From the NCBI RefSeq assembly GCF_905163445.1, contig NC_053190.1, forward strand, positions 11,968,501 through 12,032,500: a DNA stretch of 64,000 nucleotides, read 5' to 3'. Positions 10,484-21,053 of this stretch are shown here, piece by piece (the first letter of the stretch is position 1; each line of letters opens with the position of its first letter). Both the position numbers and the translations under genes were made by a program. The stretch comes from Pararge aegeria. Lineage: Eukaryota; Arthropoda; Insecta; Lepidoptera; Nymphalidae. The notes beneath the pieces are model-generated. The model did not search any database, was not told where the DNA came from, and worked only from the letters and a program-made list of their open reading frames with translations.

Positions 10484-10707
10484 ACCCAAATCACGCAATT
10501 CATCCGATTTAAGAGTTTAGTGGAAACTTCAACGCTATTTACTGTAATACTTATAATATTAATTTATAAATACAATTTTTGAATTAATTAGTTATACCCA
10601 AATCACGCAAATCATCCGATTTAAGAGTTTAGTGAAAACTTCAACGCTATTTACTGTAATACTTATAATATTAATTTATAAATACAATTTTTGAATTAAT
10701 TAGTTAT
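10484..10707. repeat. Two tandem 112-bp units (copy 1)
   Basis: Units begin ACCCAAATCACGCAA at 10,484 and 10,596. They differ at GCAATTCATC versus GCAAATCATC and GTGGAAAC versus GTGAAAAC. In copy 2 (25,272-25,495) both units carry the second form at both sites. Confidence 0.95.
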
Positions 10708-10957
10708 CCCCTGACTTTCAATATCGTGCACAGTATTCTACTAGCGACGCCCTTTCATTTGATATCCATACTGAGAGAGTTGGGAAATAAAAATATATTT
10801 CACCATACTGTCGTGGCGGCCATTTTGGTTTTGAAATTGTTAGTTTATAGTTGAAATTGTTACTTGTTAGTTTATAGTATTCTACTACTCTCCCTCAGCC
10901 AGCCCAATGTATTCCGCCATTTTGTGGCGGCGGCCAACAAAACCGAAAACCGTTCGC

Positions 10958-11032
10958 ACGCACAAACACACACACGCGAAAACATACACACTCAAACACA
11001 CACACATATTCAGACACATACTTACACGTCAG
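10958..11032. repeat. CA-rich simple repeat (copy 1)
   Basis: Imperfect CA microsatellite mixed with CGCACG and CTCAAA interruptions. The copy 2 tract at 25,742-25,858 is about 41 bp longer because of an extra CACATTCACACACACACAC-type block. Reading frames over both are low-complexity and are not genes. Confidence 0.9.
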
Positions 11033-11489
11033 TTTTTGCTTCAGGGGTTAAAAAGCTCTAGGCTCTGCTAGGATACCGCTTTTGTTTAGGTAGTTACACC
11101 TTTGAGCATCAAAACCCGTTTTAAAACCAGTGGTACTCGTTGTTAAACGGTCCAATCAAATCGGGAATAACTCCAATAAAAGCCGTAACTCTTAACAATT
11201 GCATTCCTGTCAAAATTCCAGCTGCGAATTCGGACCTGCATTTGTAATAGGTACACATGGTACATCCCACAAAGGCCGGTGTGCAATCAATCAATTTGAC
11301 AGTTGTGTGTACGTTAACGCAGCACTAGGTTAGGTGGGATTATTAGAGCAACGTTGCAGTCGTATGTTAAACCAATTTATAATTTTCATTTGCAGAGCTT
11401 AATAGTATAGTTTTTGATGAAGGGGAAAACTTAGCACGAAACCCCTAAAAAGTGGGCTTTTAAAGCATTTATCAGTTCATAAATAGCCT

Positions 11490-11545
11490 ATAACAGTCCA
11501 CTGCTGGACTAACAGCCTCTCCTACTGCGAGGGTTTGGGGTTTGC
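11490..11545 (-). mobile_element. Short SINE/LINE 3'-end scrap (copy 1)
   Basis: ATAACAGTCCACTGCTGGAC then AGCCTCTCCTACTGCGAGG is the reverse of the 3' end found at 45.6-46.2 kb. Copy 2: about 26,310-26,365. Confidence 0.65.
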
Positions 11546-12734
11546 TATAGATAAAAAATACATTAGTGTTAACATCCCGATATGTAATCTGTACACTTAT
11601 CTTAATAATGGGAAAATATTCATAATTAAAAAATATATCTGATTTTCAAGGTCGTGAAGCAGTTCTAGTCGGATTTCAAAAAACATTAAGGATACCACCC
11701 CTTCGTTTTTGCTTCAGCGGTTAACAATAATGGATCATTTCCAAAATTTCTGTAAAATATTAAATTATTAGGTACAAATTATTCTTATCGAATTAACTTT
11801 TGTTCATTAGTTAATATTTGTTATTCTTTTTGTTTATTTTTTGTTTTTAAGAGATACTCTGATAGCCACGCTCTTTAATTTTTTTTTATATCATGTATGT
11901 ATTTTTCTGCTGCATGAAACGACCGCAATAAGAGATTGCTTTAATGCCGCCGCCCGATTCTCAATTCCCGATACTCGATTCTTATACATCAAATTATTAA
12001 CGAATACTGTAGTAGTACAAAAAATTAGTTTCATCATAATATGATCGATTTTCTATGTGGCGTCGCTAGCATCGTATGTTTTTTTTTCGTAAACAAACAG
12101 CTAGTCACTTTAATGTCAATTATCTTGTATCGATGTCGGCTGTGTACTTTCGTTCCAAAATCTACGAGGCCTTCATCCGGCAATTTACCTTAAACTACTT
12201 TTTTTTCATTTTACACAAAATTTGACATTTTTGTCGAAGTCAAATGTCTGTCATAGTTAAATCAATGACATGTTAGCACCAAACTGAATTTTTGTACCAC
12301 AAACCAAAGTCATTTAAAGAAAATATTTAGTTTAAAACTCCTTCATTTCTCTGGACAAAGTACAAAGCACAAAGTCCCATGGCTCATACATTGATAAAAC
12401 ATCTACTTTCTTGATATTTTTTTGTTTCTATTTTTTCCCAATGAACAGTATATATTAGACAGATTAACTGTGTCATTTTTTTTTTAAATAAAACGTGTTT
12501 ATAGGATCATTAATGGCTCATTTACGATGGTCTTAAGTATAAAGACGGTGATTAAGCCCCATCTTTACGTTTCACAAAATAATCTTCACAAACGAAGCCA
12601 ATTGAAATTCTTTTAAACGAAACCAGTATTGCCATAAGGATTTTCCGTAATAAAGGTAATGGAATGGAGAAAGGTATTATAAAGTTCTTCTTCCTATCGA
12701 ACAATGAGAATGAATTAAAGATGGATATATTTTT
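11546..12734. other. Copy 1 interior; no gene seen
   Basis: AT-rich, with several poly-T runs. Short open frames around 11,841-12,044 and 12,552-12,743 occur in both copies but show no motif, and the sequence between the copies is too similar to test selection. Copy 2 equivalent: 26,366-27,560. Confidence 0.5.
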
Positions 12735-12977
12735 CTTAAGCAATTAAAAATGACTTGCTTCAACGATCAAGAAAACCATCGTGAGGAAACCTGCAAGCCT
12801 CTGAGTTCTAGTGTGTGGAGTCCACATGCCGAATACCACGCCATTCCGCACTGGCTAGCCCAGTGCGGGTTGGCGTGGTGGTATTCGGCATTAACACCTT
12901 ATAACCCCTTTCTCATTGTGGAAGGAGACCCGAGCCTTGTAGTGGGCCGGTAATTGGTTGACATGATGATGATGATG
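12735..12977 (+). mobile_element. TGATGATGATG SINE body with internal hairpin (copy 1)
   Basis: Lacks the tRNA-like head but has AAGCAATTAAAAATGACTTG, AAAACCATCGTGAGGAAACC, GGAAGGAGACCCGAGCC and the ATGATGATGATG tail. Its centre is rearranged into a hairpin: left arm at 12,827-12,854, right arm at 12,859-12,890, joined by a 4-nt loop. Open frames across it are by-products. Copy 2: 27,561-27,802. Confidence 0.85.
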
Positions 12978-12979
12978 AA

Positions 12980-14150
12980 ATTTGACAGACCGAAGTAGGA
13001 TCTCCAAGATAACCTGGATACATTTTAACACCGTCCTGTCGCAAAGCTTTGCAAGTTGTTCGCAATGTACCAAAAAGTTATCAATTCACAGTATGCTAGA
13101 ATTTAACCTGACAGCAAATCCTACTCTGATTTTGGCATCCTAATTAACTCCTAAAGCATTCAATTGGATAGTAAAATCTAGCGTTTCAAGGGAATAAACC
13201 AAGCTATTGCACACATATTGAACTAACTTTCCACTTGAGCTAATAAAAATGCTCCTTTCCGCCTTCATCAAACGGTTTTAAAGGATGATGGATTGTAGGC
13301 ATAATACTTTTGAGTAAAACGTAAGTAGTACTTTATCTCAATCCCGGAGCGCGATCTCACGTTTCATATTAACGTCCTTCAGGATTAAGATCGCGGTAAC
13401 ATTTATGCAGCAACATGATCCCTCATAAGCTCGCTACGCTGATATTGTGTTTTTAAATAAGGATTAACTTATTGAATAGATTTTTCGTAGATTATTTAAC
13501 GGGTTTTGCATATGAGCAAAATAACAGAAATTACTAGCAAGTTTCGATTCCCAAATTATTGTACAAGAAACTACTCCTGATTAATTTAAATACAGCTTAG
13601 AAGTTAGATAGTATCGTTTTTGTTCGTTATTATTCAAAGAAACAAAAAGAAGGAGAAGAAGAATCATCAGAAGATGTAATTGGAAACGTGAAATAACTGG
13701 TCCAGAAAGCCAATATTTAACTACAAAAAAAAATTTAAGTATTCCCTTATGTTTAAGTTATTGTCCAAGGTTTCAGAATATTGTTTTGATGCTTAAAATT
13801 GTAACTTAATTTATATAAGTGATGTAAAATTCGAGTGCAGAAACTCTAAAATGTTTAAATTTTTGTCTTAACTGAAGCTTTTGCAAAATAATTCACATAA
13901 CGGGTGGGAGTGACCATTCACAATCCATGCACCGTCAATTTCAGAAATAGCGTTCTTACCACTTTGGTAGCAGACAAAAGAATATTTATGGTGTTTCGGT
14001 GCTGAAAATAAAATTGAGCTTGCGAAAACTGGGCTATAAACTGCAGTTTTATTTGACGATCGTCTGTTTGTGCGGGCAATAACTTAAGACATAAAGCTGC
14101 GGATCTAAATTCATACTAAGTAAATTTTAAACTAAACTTACTAATTTTCA
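12980..14150. other. Copy 1 interior; no gene seen
   Basis: No gene or repeat could be supported apart from short A/T runs. Copy 2 equivalent: 27,805-28,980. Confidence 0.5.
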
Positions 14151-14159
14151 ATTAAGTTT

Positions 14160-14450
14160 CTAGCTAATGGCTTTATTTGACTAAATTGAACATTATGAAA
14201 GGAACCCTAACATAAAATACAAAATTAAAATCATGTCGTCGTGTAGCATAGGTACTATGCACGTTTCGATATTTTATTGTCAATAGGGTTGTCATAAGGG
14301 AACACTTAGAATGCTTTGAATTCGTTTGTTTGGAAAAATAACCATGCTTCTTTTGATTTGATATCTTTACAGGCCGATTTCTTATGAAATATACTTATGC
14401 ACCCTTCAATATTATTTCGTTATTCAGTTACCCGTTGTATAATGGCACTT
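14160..14450 (-). repeat. Unclassified interspersed repeat, minus strand (copy 1)
   Basis: On the minus strand it carries AACGAATTCAAAGCATTCTA, CTTATGACAACCCTATTGAC, and TCAAAAGAAGCATG, matching plus-strand members at 40,215-40,640, 44,335-44,650 and 45,170-45,565. I cannot assign the family. It encodes no recognisable protein and I see no terminal repeats. Copy 2: about 28,980-29,270. Confidence 0.7.
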
Positions 14451-14539
14451 TCCTGTATTTAACTCATGTTAGTGTTTGTTATCACAGTTGTTAGTAAATA
14501 AACCTAATAAAGAACGGTAAAGTGTAACTCTCGCAGTTA

Positions 14540-14932
14540 TTAGGAGTCCTTAACAGGAAAGCGGCAACGCTGTGGAATGAACTCCCTGATGATATTCGAC
14601 GCTCTGCGATTTTTTAAAGTCGTGTAAGGAGGCCCTGTTTGTCACTATAAACATGTTAATATTATATGTATATGAATGTGTATTTATGCACATATATTAT
14701 ATTTATATAAATATTTATATATACGAGTATTATATTATTACATTTATTATTTTATTTAATTATTTGTGTATATTTTTTTTTATATAGAATTGCGATTTCC
14801 CGTCTCTCATTGCCTTATTCCAATAGTTAGGGTAGCCTGGAAGAGATCACTTTTAGTGATAAGTGTTCCTGTGTGTGTTTCCTTTATTATGCAATAAAGT
14901 TGTTTAAATAAATAAAATAAATAAAGAAAATA
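14540..14932 (+). mobile_element. LINE 3' end (Jockey/CR1-like), copy 1
   Basis: Begins with a degenerate C-terminus: KAATLWNELPDDIRRSAIF, a form of the WNxLPxxI motif that ends many non-LTR retrotransposon reverse transcriptases. The UTR that follows has TGGAAGAGATCACTTTTAGT and GCAATAAAGTTGTTTAAATA, a common lepidopteran LINE tail with an AATAAA signal. Copy 1 lacks ~38 bp near 14,861 that copy 2 keeps. Confidence 0.75.
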
Positions 14933-14944
14933 GTCTTTAGGTAC

Positions 14945-15255
14945 GGAAGCGGGGATAGTCTAGTGTTTAAGTCTTTAACCTACCAAGTTTGAATCCCGGC
15001 CCACAACTCTCACTTTTTAGAGTTACGTGTGTTTACCATATTGAAATATCACTGGCTATATAGACAAATATCTGCATGCATGGGAGTTCACCATAATGCC
15101 CTTAAAGACATGTGAAGTTAACCATCCTTCACTTCACACTTGCCTAGCGTTGGACAAAGGCGAAGGCCTATACCCTTCTCATTCTAAGAGGATACCCTTG
15201 CCCTTTACCTTTACCCTTGTCGATAGTTGGTTAATAATGATAATGAATGATGTGA
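14945..15255 (+). mobile_element. tRNA-derived SINE, diverged TGATGATG family (copy 1)
   Basis: tRNA-like head with A-box-like GATAGTCTAGTGTTTAAG and B-box-like AGTTTGAATCCCGG. The body has TGCATGCATGGGAGTTCACC and CTCATTCTAAGAGGATACCC, and it ends AATAATGATAATG. It sits directly after a LINE tail. Confidence 0.8.
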
Positions 15256-15259
15256 AAAA

Positions 15260-16005
15260 TATTATGTAGTGGATATAAACGTCACAGACACCTGTTAATA
15301 AATGAAAAGCCTTAAAAGAAAAGAATTTTCTCGTTGTCAGAGTAATAAATTGAACGCTTTTAAGTTATTCAGCAATCTTATAAATAGCGACGAATAATTA
15401 TTGTTACTAACAGTTCAATAAACTGGTATTTCGTTATAGCTTTATTGAAAGTATTTTAATCAACCCTTGAAAATAATTAATTTAAAAGTCAAAACGGGAC
15501 TGCTGTAGGACGTGAAATTATAAGAGGCACTTTAAAAGTTAATTGGAAATAGTCAATTTCCTTTTTATTATATAGTATCTAGTCGTAGCTTTTAGTGGTA
15601 GAGCTCATCTGGAGAGTCAAACGCCATTCTTATGTCTGCCGCCTAGCAACATTGCTATGTCCCGGTCATAACAGGCACGTAAGGTTTAATACCTACGCCT
15701 CAGGTTAATATGAGGGCAAAGGCCACCCTTTGGTTATTCCACTGATCGCAGTCTGTAGTTATTTGTGGCCAGTATTTTAAATGAGCGTCGAGTTCGTTGC
15801 GCCACCGACGTTTTGGTCGACTTCGGAGTCTTTTTCTGTTTTGCGAGGCAGTGTTTGCTCACAATTATTATTATAAAAAAATAAAGCATTATCGATGGTA
15901 TTCTAGTATCTCATGGACAAGAATTCCAAAATGATAAATTATAACTAAACTCGTTTTTAAGAAATGGCACTAAATTCAAGTGTTAAGTTTATTTCAAAAA
16001 ACATA
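15260..16005. other. Copy 1 interior; no gene seen
   Basis: No supported feature. Copy 2 equivalent: 29,935-30,683. Confidence 0.5.
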
Positions 16006-16009
16006 TAAA

Positions 16010-16367
16010 GTAATTAGCTTCTGCCCGCGACTTCGTCTGCGTGGATTACATAATTGGGTCTGAAGCTTCGCTCGTTAACAATTTTTAATCCTACTACGGG
16101 AACTATTTTAGAGATCGGTATAGAAAGTAAAAGTCCTTTTCATTTTCTTTTCATAGGTGGCATGTATACCAAATTTCAAAGCTGTCTGCCAGCGGCCTAG
16201 CTGTAAACAATTTTCAATTTTCCTTCAGAAAATACTCAAAGAATTGGAATAAAAGGTAGCCTATGTTTTTTTCCACGTCAAAGGCTACATGTATGCCAAA
16301 TTTTATTCATATCCGTTCTGCCGTTTTAACGTGATTGAGTAACAAAGATCCACACTTTCACATTTAT
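16010..16367 (+). mobile_element. CCCGCGACTTCGTCTGCG repeat at copy 1 right edge
   Basis: Starts TTCTGCCCGCGACTTCGTCT, with CATGTATACCAAATTTCAAA and CATATCCGTTCTGCCGTTTT inside, and ends CACACTTTCACATTTAT. This is an abundant lepidopteran non-coding repeat whose full form usually continues into AATATTAGTAGGGA. Here it stops where the spacer starts. Related members: 46,787-47,222 and, reversed, 43,325-43,450. Confidence 0.7.
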
Positions 16368-17656
16368 CAGTTATCTATATATATATAATGAAAATGGTCT
16401 TCGTTTGAGGCTCAATCACGCCTAAACCACTGATCGTATCGACATGATACTACCACCATTCGATGCGAAATTTTTCCTAGATGGTTTATGGCTATCTATT
16501 TTTTGAATTCCAACATTCCTTCATTTTTTTTATTGCTGTTTTACTTTTATGAACATTTATCCCGCTAATAAAAACAAAAGATAAGCATTTTCTCTTGATT
16601 CTTTTGTTTTCATGGATTTCAACAGAGTGTATTAAACGGATTATGGTTTTTTACATTCAGCTAAGAATCTACCTACGGTAGTGGAGAACGGCTGGACCAA
16701 TTGGGCTTTTTTTTTATCTTCAGAATTGTCAGGAGAAAGTTTTGTATGTAAGAAAATTTAAAAAACGCCCGATAAAAAGTTAAAAATTTCGATGATAATC
16801 GAAGAATTCCCATCTATATAGTCACTCACCACGAAATCTCGGGAACCATAAGACTTAGAAACGTGAAACTTGGTAGGAATATTACTTTTGCTATGTAGAG
16901 GTCAGCTATGAATAGATTTTAAGAAATTCATTCCCCAAAGGGGATTGCGGGGGCGTTAACAATGAACAATTCCCGTTTTTAAACTATAGCTCCTATAGAC
17001 TTCAAATTTGGTAGGAATCTTCTGTAAGAGGTGTAGAAATAGGCTATGAACGAATTTTACGATAGCTCACCCCACAGGGGGTTGCGGGGGTGGGTATTAA
17101 CAATTAGTATTTTTAATTTTCCAGCTAAAGCTCCTACAAGCTCCAAATTTTGTAGGAATTTTCTATAAGTGATGTAAAAATGATTTATGAACAAATTTTA
17201 CGATATCCTACCCCAAAGAAGATTGCGGGGGCGTTAACAATGAAAATTTTCAATTTCCAAGCGATAGCTCCTATAGACTCCAAATTTAGTGAGAGTGTTC
17301 TATATGTAATATAAAAATGATCTTCGAGCGGATTTTACAATGAATCACCTCCAATAAGTTTTGCGGGGGTGGGTGTTAACAATAAAAAATTTCAATTTCG
17401 AAATATAGCTTCTAAAAATTCTAAATATGGTAGGAATCTTTTATTATTCACATAAAGAACATCTCAAAATGGATTTCAATAAAGTCTACTTCCGACAGGA
17501 ATTGCGGGGGTGGGTGTTAAAATCTAAAATTTTTATTTCTAACCTGTAACTTCTACAGACTCCAAATTTGGTGGGGATCTTCGTGTATGTAGGGATATTC
17601 GTGTATTTCCTTACAACAATCGTCTTTTTGGCAGCGGAGAAAAAGTCATTGCTGCT
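16368..17656. mobile_element. Spacer between the duplicate copies; probable unclassified transposon
   Basis: This 1.29-kb block lies between the copies and is absent after copy 2. It opens with an alternating TA run (about 16,372-16,387). Phrases follow that I associate with abundant lepidopteran non-coding transposons, for example CTACCACCATTCGATGCGAA near 16,450 and AACGGCTGGACCAATTGGGC near 16,690. It ends in the ~140-bp tandem array described separately. I see no coding region and no terminal inverted repeats. The TA-rich start would fit some Helitron ends, but I cannot see a CTRR end with its hairpin, so the class is open. Confidence 0.5.
16810..17590. repeat. Degenerate tandem array, ~140-bp monomer, about 5.5 units
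   Basis: The motif TTGCGGGGG followed by a variant of GTTAACAAT recurs at 16,945, 17,082, 17,223, 17,361 and 17,502, spaced 137, 141, 138 and 141 bp. Each unit also carries a version of CTCCTATAGACTCCAAATTTGGTAGGAATCTT (interrupted form) and a line resembling GAATTTTACGATAGCTCACC. The G-rich core alternates between a short form (GGGGGCGTTAAC) and a long form (GGGGGTGGGTGTTAAC). Monomers are visibly diverged, so the array is old or evolves within a transposon. It is present only in the spacer. Confidence 0.85.
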
Positions 17657-17846
17657 GTCTCATAGGAGAGATGGTTTTAGACCCACCATGCTGTACTTAA
17701 GCGGGTGGGAAGCCTTTGACGAATATTATCACATGTTGAAGATAATAACCGCGATCAAAGCCTTAAACGTGTTGGCCGAGGCACGGGGATTGACACCGCT
17801 AATTTCCTATAACCAGGCTGGCTGGTACCTACTGAAGATTCTTTAA
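17650..17846 (+). mobile_element. Lepidopteran repeat fragment at copy 2 left edge
   Basis: Counterpart of 2,857-3,055, starting at the same GTCTCATAGGAGAG motif. Upstream of that motif the two copies have unrelated sequence. This places a duplication breakpoint inside or at the edge of a dispersed repeat. Confidence 0.45.
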
Positions 17847-17894
17847 AAGAGTAACACAATACCTAAAATTTTTGTATTTGAACATTATAACAAT

Positions 17895-17933
17895 TAGACC
17901 AACGGTTTAATGGCATATTAAACCGTTGGTCTA
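17895..17933. repeat. 17-bp perfect palindrome present only in copy 2
   Basis: Arms TAGACCAACGGTTTAAT (17,895-17,911) and ATTAAACCGTTGGTCTA (17,917-17,933) around loop GGCAT. In copy 1 (3,102-3,133) the left arm exists with one change, but the right arm is replaced by ACCCTGATTC. Confidence 0.95.
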
Positions 17934-19880
17934 TGTTTACGATTTTATATCGATGAGGGGAAACCAAATACGGTTGGTTTACTAATAATACATAAATAAC
18001 AATTAATAATAATTCTCGAAAATAGACTAAAACAGTTTCTTCTGCGATTATTTTTTTGAATCGCGGGAAAACTAACTATTTTACCAGGTTCAAGTAAAGT
18101 AATGAAAAAAAAACATATTTCCAGAATGCAGTCTATCTCTCTGCCATTTTTTTTTAAACCTGTTTAGAAGTTTAATCATGAAAAGGTAACAAACAAACAG
18201 ACTAAGTTTCTAATTACTGTAAATTTTAGTACTTGACTACAATTTAATGGTATTCGATATTCTAGTCAATATAGAACGAACTAACTTGAAAGAGGTACTG
18301 CGACTGCAAAGTTCCTTTCAGCCCTAATTAGCGCCGCGTCGAAACACTAAACAGGGTGGCGGTACGGCCTTGCTGTCGGCAATTTATGGCTGTCGAACTT
18401 TTAGTGTTTCGTACTAAGCATATACCTAATGTAGGTACACCGTGTTAAACAACCTATACACACGTCATACTTACAGCACTCGGAAGACGCTTCTAAACGA
18501 GAGTTAATGAAATTCTTAATTAAACGGTCGCTTGGTAGCAGTCGGTTCTGCTTTCATCTCACAAAAGGTATAATAATTATTGATATATTTTGATGTTGGT
18601 GAAGATCAACTACTGACTGCCTTCTCCTCTTTATCTTGACTGAATCCAAATTCGGAATCGGTGGTCGTCATTATAACACACATCATTTATGGTTTACTTA
18701 TTCGAAGTGCTTAGGTATACCTAATTAAATTAGTTGATTTTTTTTAATTTTGACAAATGCAACCATTTTATCTCCGAAACCCTACGGAATTAGTAAACAG
18801 TGAAACGCACGTCATCATCGCATAGAAAATAGTACATCGTGTGCAAATACCCTTAAATTGGAGGTAGGCGTTTGTAGATGGTCATAAAACTAAAACTAAG
18901 TCATGGAGGCCACGCACCTGGGACATCGCGAAGTTTATGCTACTTATCCCTATCTAAAACTCAATAGTTTTCTGCAAAAATTTAAACGCTTTCTAAAACA
19001 ATACACCTACCTGATTGAGACTATTTTAAGTGTCCCACGATAAAACGCATCAAGTGACAAAATAAAAATGTGATTCCCAAAATAAATAAATGATCACCTA
19101 AAAAATATGAACCATATTTACTTTATTCATTTCAAAGAATTGGTTGGATCGGATCACAGCTGCAATGCTTCTTCCCAGAACTTCCCCGGATGAGCGTTGT
19201 CACAAAAAGCTTAATCGTCTAAATACAAGCCTTTATTTTATCTCAAAAATTTTTGTTCAGAACAGTACCCAAAGAAAAATGGTACCAATAGGCAAGTATT
19301 AAAAGTCCTTTAAAAAGTTATGCTCATTGGACTTTGACCGCATTTCTTTTCTCCACTCTAACACAAATTGATATAGGTAATTATTTCTATTATTTTAAAA
19401 AGAAAATTTGAAAAACGCATCTACCAATTAAAATTTTCCGACATTTTCTATCGGAAACTGTTTTAAGTGGAAAAACTGAAAAACTTGTTACCCTTTCATA
19501 AACGAAATATTCCATCCTCCATCAAGAAAACCCCAATTTATTTGGATGGAGATTTTATCAAAATATTCTCACTTTTTTTTGAGCATGTCACAAACTTTGT
19601 GTTTACGTTCATTATGCCGGCCGGCTCTTCACATTGATGTGAATGTTGTGGTAAAGATATTAGCCAAAAGTTCGTGATGGCGTCCGTACGTTAGAAGGTC
19701 GTTAAGTTTGCTTCGGTCCAGGCAAATGGACGAAAGAATTTAAATATAATAACTTTCGTAATAAAGTTTCTTCATTGGTAATTGTTACTGACATTTTTTA
19801 GACACTAGTTACGAAGCATGAATATATTTAAATCAGGTGCGTGCAATTTTACTGGGTGCGTGCAATTTTACGTAGAAAGC

Positions 19881-20213
19881 TAAATTCATTTAAGGTACAT
19901 ATATCATTTTATAACAAATTACCAGATGAAATCCTTAAGATGTCTCTCGATGATAAGTTCAAAGTTTATATAAAATGTAAGCTTATAAAAATCCTATTAT
20001 AATATTAAGGATTACATGAATGATACATAAGCTTGGGTATGAATTGTTCTAACTTCATAGCTAAACATTAACTTAACTGTGAGATGGTGATAACAAAAAA
20101 AAACCTGGCTAAGTTAGACCAGGGAGCGTTTGGAACCCTCCTAGCTTTAGTTTTAAGTTATCGAATGCTGTTACCACCATCACTAACATAAGTGTTAACA
20201 TGTTAAATGTATG
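19881..20213 (+). mobile_element. 5'-truncated CR1/Jockey-like LINE 3' end (copy 2)
   Basis: Counterpart of 5,108-5,440 at an offset of 14,773, with no difference that I could see. It arose through the segmental duplication, not by a separate insertion. Confidence 0.8.
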
Positions 20214-20361
20214 AAGGCTTCATAAGTGCCTGTAAATAAGGTTCTTCATAAGGTAAAACATTTTTTTATTTTTTATTTGAATTTTGCTAAACGCGCGTCC
20301 AACGTTTTGACGCGGCGACCATAACTCTGCCGCAGCATCTATTTTAAAAAACCGACACAAA

Positions 20362-20703
20362 ATGGATCTTACGCCAACATTTGGGCCATCATACCAAAAC
20401 ATACCTCATTCCATATCTACGATAATTTGTCACAATGTTGGCCAACGTGGAGAGCCGGTAATAAACTATCACGTGTTAAGCATTAATTCGCATTACTCGT
20501 TTCCAGAAGTAGCCAGAAATGGAGATTATTTGGTGACTTGCTTCGTCCTTCACGATCCCGGAAACATCATTAACTGTCGAGTGGGACTTTATTACATTTC
20601 TGTAAAGGCATTTTCCAGGTCAAAACTTGCGCTAGCAACAAGCAGCTTGTTATTTCTGCTACGAGATGAAACAACTACAGAAAAGACACCTCACACTCGC
20701 TAA
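20362..20703 (+). CDS. Hypothetical 113-aa reading frame, copy 2 (doubtful)
   Basis: Same predicted protein as 5,589-5,930 with the same start context. I see no family match. Listed only so both copies can be compared. Confidence 0.15.
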   Translation: MDLTPTFGPSYQNIPHSISTIICHNVGQRGEPVINYHVLSINSHYSFPEVARNGDYLVTCFVLHDPGNIINCRVGLYYISVKAFSRSKLALATSSLLFLLRDETTTEKTPHTR

Positions 20704-20979
20704 CAAGCCGTGGCCGCGTTTTTAAACATTTCATTTCATTTTACGACATTTTTATTTGATTCAACTTTTTTGTTTGGAACTTTTTTTTCTCTTGATACAT
20801 TTATTTAATGAAGTTCTTATATTTACTAATTTTTAAAGCGTTCTATTTATGAACTTTGCCTTGGGATGAGAACAAATTTTTGATGATTTAACAAAGGTCA
20901 CAAGGCACAAAAGGCGTGGAAAGTGGGTAGTTATAAACGTATACAAGACAAATATAACGTCAAATTTTGTACTTTTATA

Positions 20980-21053
20980 ACTATGCTATAGCCATGCTAT
21001 AGCTACGCTATAGCATAACTATGCTATTGCTATGCTATAGCTACGCTATAGCT
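20980..21053. repeat. CTATGCTATAG minisatellite, copy 2
   Basis: Longer version of the array at 6,206-6,265, with an additional CCATGCTATAGCTACGCTAT block at its left side and without the final CTATGTGATAG variant of copy 1. Confidence 0.75.

Larger units (their letters stand above)
2864..16367 (+). repeat. Segmental duplication, copy 1 (~13.5 kb)
   Basis: This block is repeated in the same orientation at 17,657-31,036. The offset is 14,793 at the left edge, 14,773 near 5.4 kb, 14,784 near 7.3 kb, 14,790 near 9.8 kb and about 14,825 near 12 kb. The drift reflects copy-specific indels. Every transposon listed inside it recurs in copy 2, so duplication followed those insertions. Reading both copies, I see identical runs of hundreds of bases broken by rare substitutions. 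The left edge starts at GTCTCATAGGAGAG; the right edge is the end of a lepidopteran repeat at CACACTTTCACATTTAT. Known alternative: an assembly that retained both haplotypes in tandem. Confidence 0.93.

Noticed and set aside
16810..17590. CRISPR array
   Set aside because: Regular spacing is ~140 bp with diverged monomers and no short identical repeats; the DNA is clearly eukaryotic.
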